In this document: positions 41,923-50,323 of the stretch, piece by piece
Numbering within the stretch: the first letter of the stretch is position 1
How the letters are laid out: each line of letters begins with the position of its first letter
Assembly (NCBI RefSeq): GCF_025143985.1
Contig: NZ_CP083564.1
Coordinates: 1,303,501-1,367,500, forward strand
From: Sulfitobacter sp. W027
Lineage (GTDB): Bacteria > Pseudomonadota > Alphaproteobacteria > Rhodobacterales > Rhodobacteraceae
DNA: 64,000 bases
Direction: 5' to 3'
The notes under the pieces: model-generated
Seen by the model: the letters and a program-made list of their open reading frames with translations, nothing else
Database searches by the model: none
What the model was told of the DNA's origin: nothing
Program-made: the position numbers and the translations under genes

Positions 41923-44831
41923 TTAGAACACTTGATTTCAATGCGTTCAGCGCAGGCACCATTGTTGACGACGAATACGCAGATATGGGCGTCACGGTTT
42001 CGGCCAGCGGCGGTTCCGGTCAGGCGATGATCTTTGATAGCGCCAACCCGACGGGCGGCGACGACGATCTGGCCTCTGATACTCTGGGCGGGTTGTTGAT
42101 TGTCTCCGAAGACGGCGATCAGAGCGATCCTGACGACAACGCGGGCGGCGGCAGCCTGTTCTTCGACTTTGACGACGGCGTCATGATGAAGAGCCTGACA
42201 TTTAAAGACATCGAAGAGACCAGCGGTGAAGGCACCCGGATGATCTTTTACGATGCGGATGGCAATGTCATTCAAAACCAATTCGTCAGCCCGACGGGCG
42301 ATGGCGGCGAGCGCACGGTACAGTTGAACGTGCAGGGCGTGTCCCGCATGGAGGTCCGTTTCGAGGGCTCCGGCGCAATCGACAACGTGACCTTCGACGA
42401 CGGCAAGCCGCAGGGCGGCGGCAACGATGCGCCCGTGGCCGAAGACGACGTGCTGGAGATCGACGAAGACACCTCTGGCACCGTTGACGTGCTGGGCAAT
42501 GACACAGACGCCGACGGCGACACGCTGACCATCACCATGGCAAGCTGCCCCGTCGGGGATGTTGTCATCAACGATGATGGCACGCTCACTTTCACGCCGA
42601 ACGCAGATTTTAACGGTGACACCACCATCACCTACACCGTGGATGACGGCAACGGCGGCACCGATACCGGCACTGTTAACGTCACCGTTAACCCGGTGAA
42701 CGACGCGCCCGTCGCAAACGACGACACGGCCAGCACCACCGGCACCGATGCGGTTGTGATCCCGGTTCTAGAAAACGACACCGACGTTGACGGCGACGTG
42801 CTGAGCGTGGCGGATGCCTCTAGCGACGATGGCACCGTGACCATCAATGACGACGGTACCATCACCTTTGAAGCCAACGACGGTTTCACCGGCGACGCGA
42901 CAATCACCTACACCGTGTCCGACCCCGACGGTCTGACCGATGAGGGCACCGTGACGGTCACCGTGAGCGAGGGCGGCTCGACCCGCGACGGCTATGTTGA
43001 CGGCACGGCGGGCGCAGACCTGATCGACACCGCCTATACCGGCGATCCCGATGGCGATATGATCGACAACGACGACGCGCTGCTGCCCGGTGCGGAAGGC
43101 GATGACGACTACGTTCGCGCAGGCGACGGCGACGACACCATTCTTGCGGGCGACGGCGATGACATCGTCGAAGGCGGCGCAGGTTCTGATGAAGTCTATG
43201 GTGGCGACGGTGACGATATGATCACCACCGGCAACGGCGATATCGCACCCGATCTGGGCTATCCAGAAAGCGACAGCGACAGCCTGAGCTTTGACCCCGA
43301 CGCCGATCCTGAGAATGACCGCGACTATGTCGATGGCGGCGCGGGCAATGACACCATCAGCACCGGCGACGACCGCGACACCATCTATGGCGGCACCGGC
43401 GACGATGTGATCAACGCAGGCATCGACGATGACTTTGTCGACGGTGGCGACGGCGATGACCGTATCGTCGGCGGCGAAGGCAATGACAGCATCCTCGGCG
43501 GCGCTGGCAATGACACGATCTATGCCGGCAACGATCCCGATCTGGGTCTCGACGTGCTCGATATCCCCGACGATATGGACCCGTCGAACCCCTTCACCCC
43601 TGACCGTAACCCGAACAACGGGATGGACACGGTCGACGGCGGGTCAGGCGACGACGTGATCTATGGTGCCGATGACGCCGACATGCTGCGCGGTGGATCG
43701 GGCAACGATTACATCGACGGCCAGATCGACGACGACATCATCGAAGGCAACACTGGCAATGACACGCTGCTTGGTGGTCAGGGCGACGACAGCATCTCCG
43801 GCGGTCAGGGCAATGACATGCTCTATGGCGGCACTGGCGATGACACGCTGCGCGGCAACCGTGACGACGACTATCTCGAAGGCGGCGCGGGCAATGATGT
43901 GCTCGACGGTGGCGGCGAAAATGACACGCTAATGGGCGGCGAGGGCGATGACACGCTGCAAGGCGGTCAGGGCGACGACCTGCTCGACGGTGGTGCAGGG
44001 GTCGACCTGATGACCGGTGGTGCCGATCAGGATACCTTCGTCAACGTCAACGCGGGCGATGATGTCGACGGGGGCAGCGCAGGCGTGGACTATGACACGC
44101 TCGATCTGCGCGGCTCGGCTCCTGAAGGTGGTAGCTTTGACATCACCTATACATCGGACGACCGCGAAGACGGTTTCGTCGACTACTTTGATGCAGACGG
44201 CAATGACGCCGGGCGTTTGAACTTTGTCGAGATCGAGAATGTGATCCCCTGTTTCACACCTGGCACCAAGATCGCCACGCCAAAAGGCGAGGTCCGTGTC
44301 GAGGCGCTTCAGGTCGGTGACCGGGTCATCACCCGCGACAACGGCATCCAGACGATCCGCTGGGTCGGCGCGCGTGAGATGACCGGGGCCGAGTTCGAAA
44401 TGGCCGCGCATCTCAAGCCGGTGCTGATCCGCAAGGGCGCGCTTGGCAACGATCTGCCCGAACGCGACATGATGGTCAGCCCCAACCACCGCGTGCTGGT
44501 CGCCAATGAGAAGACGGCGCTCTACTTTGAAGAGCGTGAAGTGCTGGTGGCGGCGAAACACCTGACCGGGATGGAGGGCATCGACGTGGTTGATGTGTCG
44601 GGCACCACCTACATCCACGTGATGTTTGACCGCCATGAGGTGATCCTCTCTGACGGCACATGGACCGAAAGCTTCCAGCCCGGTGACATGTCGCTGGCCG
44701 GTATCGGCGAGGAGCAACGTAACGAGATTCTCGAGTTGTTCCCGGAGCTTGCGACCAAAGACGGCATCGAAGGCTATGCCGCCGCCCGCCGGTCGCTGAA
44801 AAAGCACGAGGCCAGCTTGCTGGTGAAGTAA
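41919..44831 (+). CDS. Secreted cadherin-like/RTX calcium-binding protein with C-terminal Hint domain
   Basis: 970 residues, very acidic. Residues about 1-165 form a beta-rich N-terminal domain; about 170-355 are two tandem cadherin-like repeats (VDVLGNDTDADGDTLTIT and GTLTFTPNADFNGDTTITYT patterns); about 365-735 hold about twenty RTX nonapeptides (GGxGxDxUx type, for example GGAGNDTI) that bind calcium. From Cys778 a Hint module follows: CFTPGTKIATPKGEVRVEAL and MMVSPNHRVLV. Hint domains can cleave the chain before their cysteine. RTX proteins usually leave through a type I system; none is near. It may be a surface adhesin or S-layer-like protein. The ATG at 41919 overlaps the small ORF; GGAG lies upstream. 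Confidence 0.9.
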   Translation: MIRTLDFNAFSAGTIVDDEYADMGVTVSASGGSGQAMIFDSANPTGGDDDLASDTLGGLLIVSEDGDQSDPDDNAGGGSLFFDFDDGVMMKSLTFKDIEETSGEGTRMIFYDADGNVIQNQFVSPTGDGGERTVQLNVQGVSRMEVRFEGSGAIDNVTFDDGKPQGGGNDAPVAEDDVLEIDEDTSGTVDVLGNDTDADGDTLTITMASCPVGDVVINDDGTLTFTPNADFNGDTTITYTVDDGNGGTDTGTVNVTVNPVNDAPVANDDTASTTGTDAVVIPVLENDTDVDGDVLSVADASSDDGTVTINDDGTITFEANDGFTGDATITYTVSDPDGLTDEGTVTVTVSEGGSTRDGYVDGTAGADLIDTAYTGDPDGDMIDNDDALLPGAEGDDDYVRAGDGDDTILAGDGDDIVEGGAGSDEVYGGDGDDMITTGNGDIAPDLGYPESDSDSLSFDPDADPENDRDYVDGGAGNDTISTGDDRDTIYGGTGDDVINAGIDDDFVDGGDGDDRIVGGEGNDSILGGAGNDTIYAGNDPDLGLDVLDIPDDMDPSNPFTPDRNPNNGMDTVDGGSGDDVIYGADDADMLRGGSGNDYIDGQIDDDIIEGNTGNDTLLGGQGDDSISGGQGNDMLYGGTGDDTLRGNRDDDYLEGGAGNDVLDGGGENDTLMGGEGDDTLQGGQGDDLLDGGAGVDLMTGGADQDTFVNVNAGDDVDGGSAGVDYDTLDLRGSAPEGGSFDITYTSDDREDGFVDYFDADGNDAGRLNFVEIENVIPCFTPGTKIATPKGEVRVEALQVGDRVITRDNGIQTIRWVGAREMTGAEFEMAAHLKPVLIRKGALGNDLPERDMMVSPNHRVLVANEKTALYFEEREVLVAAKHLTGMEGIDVVDVSGTTYIHVMFDRHEVILSDGTWTESFQPGDMSLAGIGEEQRNEILELFPELATKDGIEGYAAARRSLKKHEASLLVK

Positions 44832-44861
44832 ACCCGCGGGGGGCGGAAGCGATGCAGCTTA

Positions 44862-44894
44862 GAAACGGGGCGGGTGACCGCCCCGTTTTCTTTT
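44862..44894 (+). terminator. Rho-independent terminator of the RTX-Hint gene
   Basis: A perfect 10-bp stem, AACGGGGCGG (44864-44873) and CCGCCCCGTT (44878-44887), with loop GTGA, followed by TTCTTTT. It lies about 30 bases after the stop codon. Confidence 0.92.
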
Positions 44895-45114
44895 GTGCGG
44901 GGGCGATTGTGTTGCGATCAGAGGTTTATCCCCGTCCTTTGGCCGATGCGTGTTATCTGTTCCCGCGGCTATTGCCGGGCCGTCAAGCCTGCGGAAGTGT
45001 CGGGAGCCAGTGCCGCCTGTCAACGGGTTTGCGCTTGCCATCTTTGCTTTCCTCGCCGAACAGCCCGGTCCTCGGGCGCGACAAGGTTCAGCCGCACCTG
45101 TGGATGCGCGTTTG

Positions 45115-45717
45115 CTATTGCTGCCGATCTCGCCACGCCGCCCAGTCTTCGGGCGTGTCGAGGTCCAGCCGCGCCCGTTGGCCGGGCAGGGGGACCAGTT
45201 GTACCCGGCCTGCCGCATCGCGGACCACCGCGCGGCCCCCGTCATCGCCGCGCAGGTGTTTCAGCTGATCGAATAACGCGGCGGCAAAGATGATCGGGTG
45301 CCCCGGCCTGCCGTCCTCCGTCGTCGCGCGCCAGATCAACGTATCGCTTTCAAGGTCCACTGACGCCGCGAGCTGGGCCAGATCGCCAATCTCCAACTCC
45401 GGCATATCGGCCAGCATTACCATCGCCGCGCCCGTGTCTGCGGGCAGTGCGGCAAAGGCGCGGCGCAGGCTGGCGCCCATGCCCTCAGCGGCGTCCGGCA
45501 CCGGAAGGGCGGTCACGTCCAGACCGCTCAGCGCCGTGTAGCGCGGATGCGGTGCGGGCGGCAGGGCGACGGTAACCGGGCCGATGCTCTGCGCCAGCCG
45601 CGCCTGACGGCGCAGCAATGGCTGGCCCTGCACGTCTTCCATCAATTTGTCGCGTCCGCGCATCCGGGTTGAGGCACCGGCGGCGAGCAGGATCACAGGC
45701 AAAGAGGCTATTGTCAT
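45115..45717 (-). CDS. MobA/MocA-like nucleotidyltransferase
   Basis: 200 residues. The N-terminal nucleotide-binding signature is VILLAAGASTRMRGRDKLME (residues about 8-27). VMLADMPEL carries the metal-binding aspartate, and GRPGHPIIF and DLDTPEDW follow, as in molybdenum-cofactor cytidylyl- or guanylyltransferases of the MocA group. It would attach CMP (or GMP) to molybdopterin. No other molybdenum gene is in the window, so the exact nucleotide is uncertain. Its end faces the RTX gene terminator. Confidence 0.85.
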   Translation of the reverse strand: MTIASLPVILLAAGASTRMRGRDKLMEDVQGQPLLRRQARLAQSIGPVTVALPPAPHPRYTALSGLDVTALPVPDAAEGMGASLRRAFAALPADTGAAMVMLADMPELEIGDLAQLAASVDLESDTLIWRATTEDGRPGHPIIFAAALFDQLKHLRGDDGGRAVVRDAAGRVQLVPLPGQRARLDLDTPEDWAAWRDRQQ

Positions 45718-45858
45718 AGCGCCAGACTACCGGGCTGGACGCGCGGGGATAAGACCTTTCTTGCGGCACGTCGCAGGCCAGACGCCCACCACGCCGTAGC
45801 TTGCAAATTCCTGCTAAGCTGCCGTTGGCAAGGAGCTTTTTCGTGCTACCCTTGCCCC

Positions 45859-47169
45859 ATGAACATCAAAGACCTGATCCCGCATACGCTGTTTCGCAAA
45901 GCCCGCGAATATTCTCGCAAACTCTGGGTGCGGGTGGCCTTCATGGGGCTGTTGGCCTTTGTCGCTCTCGGGATGACCCAGCTTTTCGAACCCTTGGTAC
46001 CCAAGGAGGTTGCCACCCGGCTAACCGGCGAAGCGGCGGACCGGTTGTTGCAGATCATCGCGGATGCGATGCTTGCGGTCACGATCTTCTCCATCACCAT
46101 CATGGTCACGGTCTACCGCGCGTCTTCCGCGCAATTCACCCCCCGCGCGCATCGTTTGATCATTCAAGACCGGACCACACAGAACACGCTGGCGGTGTTC
46201 ATCGGGGCCTATGTCTATGCGCTGGTGGCGATCATCATGCGCGAGCTTGGGATCTACGTCGACGAACGCTCTTTCGTATTGTTCCTGACCACGGTGATGG
46301 TCTTGGCGATCATCGTGATCTTTCTGATCCGCTGGGTCCTGCATCTGCAAAGTTTCGGCAGTCTGATCGACACCACCCGCCAGATCGAGAATGTGACCAC
46401 TTCGCTTTTTAAGGAACGCCTTAAAACACCCTGTATGGGCGGCCACCCTTTGACCGGCCCCGCGCCCGAAGACGCCCGCCCAATCTTTGCGCCGGAAAGC
46501 GGTTATCTGAAACACATCTACCCCGAAGCGCTGGACCAGCAGGCCCGCGACCACGGGGTCGAGATCTATCTCACCCGGCGCATCGGTGACTTTATCTTTG
46601 TGGGAGAGCCTTTGGTGATGGTCGCCCGCCGGGGCACGCCGCAGGATAAGGACCATGATTGGGACAGTCTTGAGCAAAAGGTGTTCGACACCGTGCAACT
46701 GGGCGATCTGCGGACCTTTGACCAAGACCCGCGCTTTGGCCTGCGGGTCTTGGGCGAGGTCGCCTCCAAAGCGCTGTCGCCGGGGATCAACGATGGCGGC
46801 ACGGCGATTGATGTCATCACCCGCATCGGGCGCATTCTGTCTTACTACTCTGACGAGGCGAAGCCGGGCGGCAAGATCAACCTGCCCAACCTGCACATCC
46901 CGCCGATCCCGTCGGATGCCCTGATCGAAGACGGTTTTGGCGCGCTGGCCCGTGATGGGGCCTCGGTCGTTGAGGTGCAGATGGCCCTGCAAGAGGTGCT
47001 GGCCGGGTTAATGCATCACCCTGACCCCGGCCTTGCCGCCTCGGCACGTGAGGCGGCAGAGAACCATCTGCGCCGGTCTTTTGAAGAGGTGCCCTTCGGC
47101 CCCGACCGGGCGCGGATCTGGGAGGCCGCCTGCAAAGAGGTGCGCGCGGCTGTGGAATCGCCGGATTAA
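45859..47169 (+). CDS. DUF2254 family membrane protein
   Basis: 436 residues. Four hydrophobic segments lie in the first 170 residues (VAFMGLLAFVALGMTQLF, IIADAMLAVTIFSITIMVTV, TLAVFIGAYVYALVAIIM, FLTTVMVLAIIVIFLIRW), followed by a cytoplasmic domain with RIGDFIFVGEPLVMVARRG and ALSPGINDGGTAIDVITRIG, both hallmarks of DUF2254. The family's function is unknown; the soluble part resembles a ligand- or metal-binding regulator. It diverges from the MocA-like gene and converges with the CBS-domain protein gene. Confidence 0.9.
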   Translation: MNIKDLIPHTLFRKAREYSRKLWVRVAFMGLLAFVALGMTQLFEPLVPKEVATRLTGEAADRLLQIIADAMLAVTIFSITIMVTVYRASSAQFTPRAHRLIIQDRTTQNTLAVFIGAYVYALVAIIMRELGIYVDERSFVLFLTTVMVLAIIVIFLIRWVLHLQSFGSLIDTTRQIENVTTSLFKERLKTPCMGGHPLTGPAPEDARPIFAPESGYLKHIYPEALDQQARDHGVEIYLTRRIGDFIFVGEPLVMVARRGTPQDKDHDWDSLEQKVFDTVQLGDLRTFDQDPRFGLRVLGEVASKALSPGINDGGTAIDVITRIGRILSYYSDEAKPGGKINLPNLHIPPIPSDALIEDGFGALARDGASVVEVQMALQEVLAGLMHHPDPGLAASAREAAENHLRRSFEEVPFGPDRARIWEAACKEVRAAVESPD

Positions 47170-47176
47170 ACGGCGC

Positions 47177-48499
47177 TTAGAGGGGGCGGATTTTCAACTG
47201 CGTAATGCGGTTGCCGTCCCGCTCCATGACTTCAAACCGGAAGTTGTGGAAGGAGAAAACCTGACCCACGGTGGGGATCATCTGCGCCTCATGGATTACC
47301 AGCCCGGCCACGGTATTGGCCTCATCATCGGGCAGGGACCAGTCGGTGGCGCGGTTAAGATCACGGATCGTCATGGCCCCTTCAACCATCAGATGCCCAT
47401 CCTCGGACTGTTTGAGCGGGTGATCCGCGTCAGGGTCGAATTCATCCGTGATCTCGCCGACGATCTCTTCGAGAATGTCTTCGAGCGTGATCAGCCCCTG
47501 CAATGAGCCATATTCATCCACCACCAGCGCAAAATGCGTGCGGCGACGCAGGAACTGGCGCATCTGCTCGTCCAAAGTCGAAGTTTCGGGCACGAAGTAA
47601 GGTTTCATCACCACATCGGCCACGTTGAACCCGTTAAGCGCCGCGGCATCGCCTTTGGGGCCGCCGATCAGCTTGTACATGGCACGCAAGAGGTCTTTGG
47701 CGTGGATTACGCCGATGATGTTTTCCGGATCGTCCCGAAAGACCGGCAGGCGGGTGTGGTTGGATTGCAGGCATTTCTCCATGATGTCGGTCGGATCGGA
47801 ATCCGCGTCGATCATCTCAATCCCCGAACGGTGCAGCATGACCTCTTCCACCGCGCGTTCGCGCAAGTCGAGCGCGCCCAAGATGCGGTCGCGGTCCTCT
47901 TTTTCGACGACACCCTCGGAATGGCCCAATTGCAACGCCCCGGCGATCTCTTCGCGCACGGCAAGGATGTTGCTGTCAGGGTCGATCTGTACCCCGAAAA
48001 GCCGCAACACACCGCGCACGAAATAGCGTACCGCCGTCACCACCGGCGAGAAAAGCAACACCACGATGCTGATGGGCCGCGAGACGAGTGCTGCGGCCCT
48101 CTCGGCATTGGTGATGGCATAGGTCTTGGGCAGAACCTCCGAGAAGACGAGCACCAAGAGCGTCATCACCAATGTCGCCAGCGCCACGCCGCTTTCACCG
48201 AAAAGCCGCGTAAACAGCGCCGTTGCCATGGAGGCGGCAAGGATGTTGACCAAGTTGTTGCCCAGAAGGACCGAGCCGATCAGCCGTTCGTTATCCTCGG
48301 TGATTTTGAGCGCCCGTATTGCCCCGCTTGCCCCTTTGTCGGCCTGCGCGCGCAGCTTCCCGCGCGAGGCGGCGGTCAGCGCCGTTTCGGACCCCGAAAA
48401 GAAGCCGGACAGGACGAGGAGAAACAGGATAATTCCGGTACTGATCCAGAATGCGGTGTCAAAAAGGGCGGGGCCCGTTTCCATGAGGTCTAAATCCAT
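47177..48499 (-). CDS. CNNM/CorC-type membrane protein with CBS domains
   Basis: 440 residues. An N-terminal CNNM (DUF21) membrane domain carries LVLSGFFSGSETALTAASRG, LGNNLVNILAASMATALFTR and LVFSEVLPKTYAI. A CBS pair follows (SNHTRLPVFRDDPENIIGVI, LVVDEYGSLQGLITLEDILE), then a C-terminal CorC/HlyC domain (GQVFSFHNFRFEVMERDGNR). These proteins are linked to Mg or other divalent-cation efflux and homeostasis; the haemolysin label in databases is historical. It is convergent with the DUF2254 gene, with seven bases between. Confidence 0.92.
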   Translation of the reverse strand: MDLDLMETGPALFDTAFWISTGIILFLLVLSGFFSGSETALTAASRGKLRAQADKGASGAIRALKITEDNERLIGSVLLGNNLVNILAASMATALFTRLFGESGVALATLVMTLLVLVFSEVLPKTYAITNAERAAALVSRPISIVVLLFSPVVTAVRYFVRGVLRLFGVQIDPDSNILAVREEIAGALQLGHSEGVVEKEDRDRILGALDLRERAVEEVMLHRSGIEMIDADSDPTDIMEKCLQSNHTRLPVFRDDPENIIGVIHAKDLLRAMYKLIGGPKGDAAALNGFNVADVVMKPYFVPETSTLDEQMRQFLRRRTHFALVVDEYGSLQGLITLEDILEEIVGEITDEFDPDADHPLKQSEDGHLMVEGAMTIRDLNRATDWSLPDDEANTVAGLVIHEAQMIPTVGQVFSFHNFRFEVMERDGNRITQLKIRPL

Positions 48500-48572
48500 C
48501 CATTATGTGTTGTGATTGTTATGGGCGCAGGGGCTGCGTCATTCAAGGGTTGCAACGGGTGAGGGTGGTGTG

Positions 48573-49403
48573 ATGCAGGCGAAAATCAACTGTGCAGAGC
48601 TTGGGGTTCTGGACGGGCCGCTGCTATTGTTCGGTGGGCCTTATTCCAACCTTCAGGCGGTAGAGGCGCTGGCGGATTTTGCCGCCGCGCGCGGCGTTGG
48701 CGAGGATCAGATGATCTGCACCGGGGATATCGTCGCCTACTGCGGGGCACCAAGCGAAAGCGTGGCGGCGATCCGGGCGCTTGGCTGTGCCGTGGTGGCC
48801 GGGAATTGCGAGTTGCAACTGGCCAGCGGAGCTGAGGATTGCGGCTGCGGATTTGCACCGGGCAGCAACTGCGACATGCTGTCGGGCGCGTGGTACGCCC
48901 ATGCCGCGCAGGCGTTGGCCGCAGAGGCGAAGACGTGGATGGGGTCACTGCCGGATGTGGCGGTGTTCCAGCATCACGGGCAGCGCTATGGCGTGATCCA
49001 CGGCGGGGTACGCGACGTGGCGCGATTCATCTGGTCTGAGAGTGCCGAGGCGGTGTTTGAGGAGGAGTGGCAGGCGCTGGAGGAGATCGTTGGCCCGGTC
49101 GATCACATTATCGCCGGGCATTCCGGCCTGCCGTTTATACGAGAGACGCCGCGCGGGCGCTGGATCAATGCGGGCGTCATCGGCATGCCGCCCCACGACG
49201 GAGCCCAGCAGTCGCGGGTGGCGTTGCTGGACGGGGGCGATGTGACGTTTCATCGGCTCAGCTATGACGTCGCAGGTGCCGTGGCCGATATGGCCAAGGC
49301 CGGTCTGCCGCGCGCCTATGCGCACGCGCTGCAGAGCGGTTACTGGCCCTCGGAAGACGTGCTGCCGCCCGGTTTGCGGGTGCCGTCTTTGGCCAGAGGG
49401 TGA
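48573..49403 (+). CDS. Metallophosphoesterase family protein
   Basis: 276 residues from the ATG at 48573 (GAGGGTGG upstream; the longer frame from 48516 lacks one). The calcineurin-like order is visible but the first D-x-H motif is modified: LLLFGGPYSNLQAVEAL, then TGDIVAYCGAP (GDxVxYG-like), VAGNCELQL (GNH position occupied by GNC), VIHGGVRD and HIIAGHSGLPF. This resembles the YfcE/Ycf-type subgroup with altered ligands. It may hydrolyse small phosphodiesters. Its last 64 bases overlap the end of xerD on the other strand. Confidence 0.8.
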   Translation: MQAKINCAELGVLDGPLLLFGGPYSNLQAVEALADFAAARGVGEDQMICTGDIVAYCGAPSESVAAIRALGCAVVAGNCELQLASGAEDCGCGFAPGSNCDMLSGAWYAHAAQALAAEAKTWMGSLPDVAVFQHHGQRYGVIHGGVRDVARFIWSESAEAVFEEEWQALEEIVGPVDHIIAGHSGLPFIRETPRGRWINAGVIGMPPHDGAQQSRVALLDGGDVTFHRLSYDVAGAVADMAKAGLPRAYAHALQSGYWPSEDVLPPGLRVPSLARG

Positions 49404-50323
49404 CGCTCTAGCACAAGGTCGGACAGACGCTCTTCCAACACATGGGTGTAGATCTCGGTCGTGGCCACATCGGCATGGCCCAGCATGGTTTGGATCGCGC
49501 GCAGATCTGCACCATTGGCCAGAAGATGCGTGGCAAAGGCATGGCGCAGCGTATGCGGCGTGACTTTGTCCGGGGCCACACCCCCGGTCACGGCGAATTC
49601 CTTGATCAGCAGATAGAAACGATGCCGCGTCAAATGGCCCGTCGCCCCGCGCGAGGGGAAGAGATGCCGCGCGGGCGGTTTGCCCTTGGCTTGGGCCGCC
49701 TCATCCGCCTTGTCACGCACCACCAGCCATGCCGCGAGCGCATCGCGTGCGGGTTCCGACAGGGGCACCAGCCGCTCGCGCCCGCCTTTGCCTGAAATCA
49801 GCAGAAGGCGCGGATCTCCCCGCGCGGCGCTGACCGGCAGGCTGACCAATTCGCTGACCCGCATGCCAGTGGCATAGAGCAGCTCCATCAGGCAGGTGTT
49901 GCGCAGCTGATCGGCCAGCGCCCGGCCTGAGTTGCGCGCGGCATCCAGAAGGCGGTCGACCTCTTCCTCGGACAGGATCTTGGGCAGGCGCTTGTCTTGC
50001 CCCGGTCCGGCGATCTGCACTGCGGGATTGTCCTCGCGCAGCCCTTCTTCAAAGGCGAAGCGGTAGAGCTGCTTGATCGCCGACAGACGCCGCGCGCGGG
50101 TCGATTTGGCAAGGCCTTGGGCATCGCAATAGACGAGGTAATCCTCAACCTCGCCCCGGCTCGCGGTGAGGAAGTCATGGTTCTGCCGCGCCAAAAAGGC
50201 GTCAAAGTCCTTGAGGTCACGGCCATAGGCCAGCTGCGTGTTCGTGGCAGCGCCCTGTTCGGCGGCAGCGGCCTCTAGAAAGCTAGAGATCCAGTGGAAG
50301 GTTTGGGTATGGGACATCATCAT
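49340..50323 (-). CDS. xerD: Site-specific tyrosine recombinase XerD
   Basis: 327 residues. The N-terminal SAM-like DNA-binding domain (about 1-100) is followed by the catalytic domain with all active residues: Arg in ATGMRVSELVSL, Lys in LISGKGGRERLV, His-x-x-Arg in TPHTLRHAFATHL, His in LGHADVATTEIY and the nucleophile Tyr in EIYTHV. With XerC it resolves chromosome dimers at dif. Its start overlaps the stop of the upstream secreted protein (ATGATGATG), giving three possible ATG starts. Location next to aroKB is usual in this order. Confidence 0.95.
   Translation of the reverse strand: MMMSHTQTFHWISSFLEAAAAEQGAATNTQLAYGRDLKDFDAFLARQNHDFLTASRGEVEDYLVYCDAQGLAKSTRARRLSAIKQLYRFAFEEGLREDNPAVQIAGPGQDKRLPKILSEEEVDRLLDAARNSGRALADQLRNTCLMELLYATGMRVSELVSLPVSAARGDPRLLLISGKGGRERLVPLSEPARDALAAWLVVRDKADEAAQAKGKPPARHLFPSRGATGHLTRHRFYLLIKEFAVTGGVAPDKVTPHTLRHAFATHLLANGADLRAIQTMLGHADVATTEIYTHVLEERLSDLVLERHPLAKDGTRKPGGSTSSEGQ

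Noticed and set aside
43000..44130. CRISPR-like or tandem DNA repeats
   Set aside because: The periodicity comes from codons for RTX nonapeptides; there are no constant repeats with unique spacers.
43929..44807. 292-codon minus-strand ORF opposite the RTX-Hint gene
   Set aside because: Antisense shadow; the plus strand encodes clear RTX and Hint motifs.
46021..46992. 323-codon minus-strand ORF
   Set aside because: Antisense of the DUF2254 gene, dominated by Asp, His and Arg, with no motifs.
47177..48499. Haemolysin annotation for the CBS-domain membrane protein
   Set aside because: The CNNM, CBS and CorC domains point to cation homeostasis; the haemolysin name is historical.
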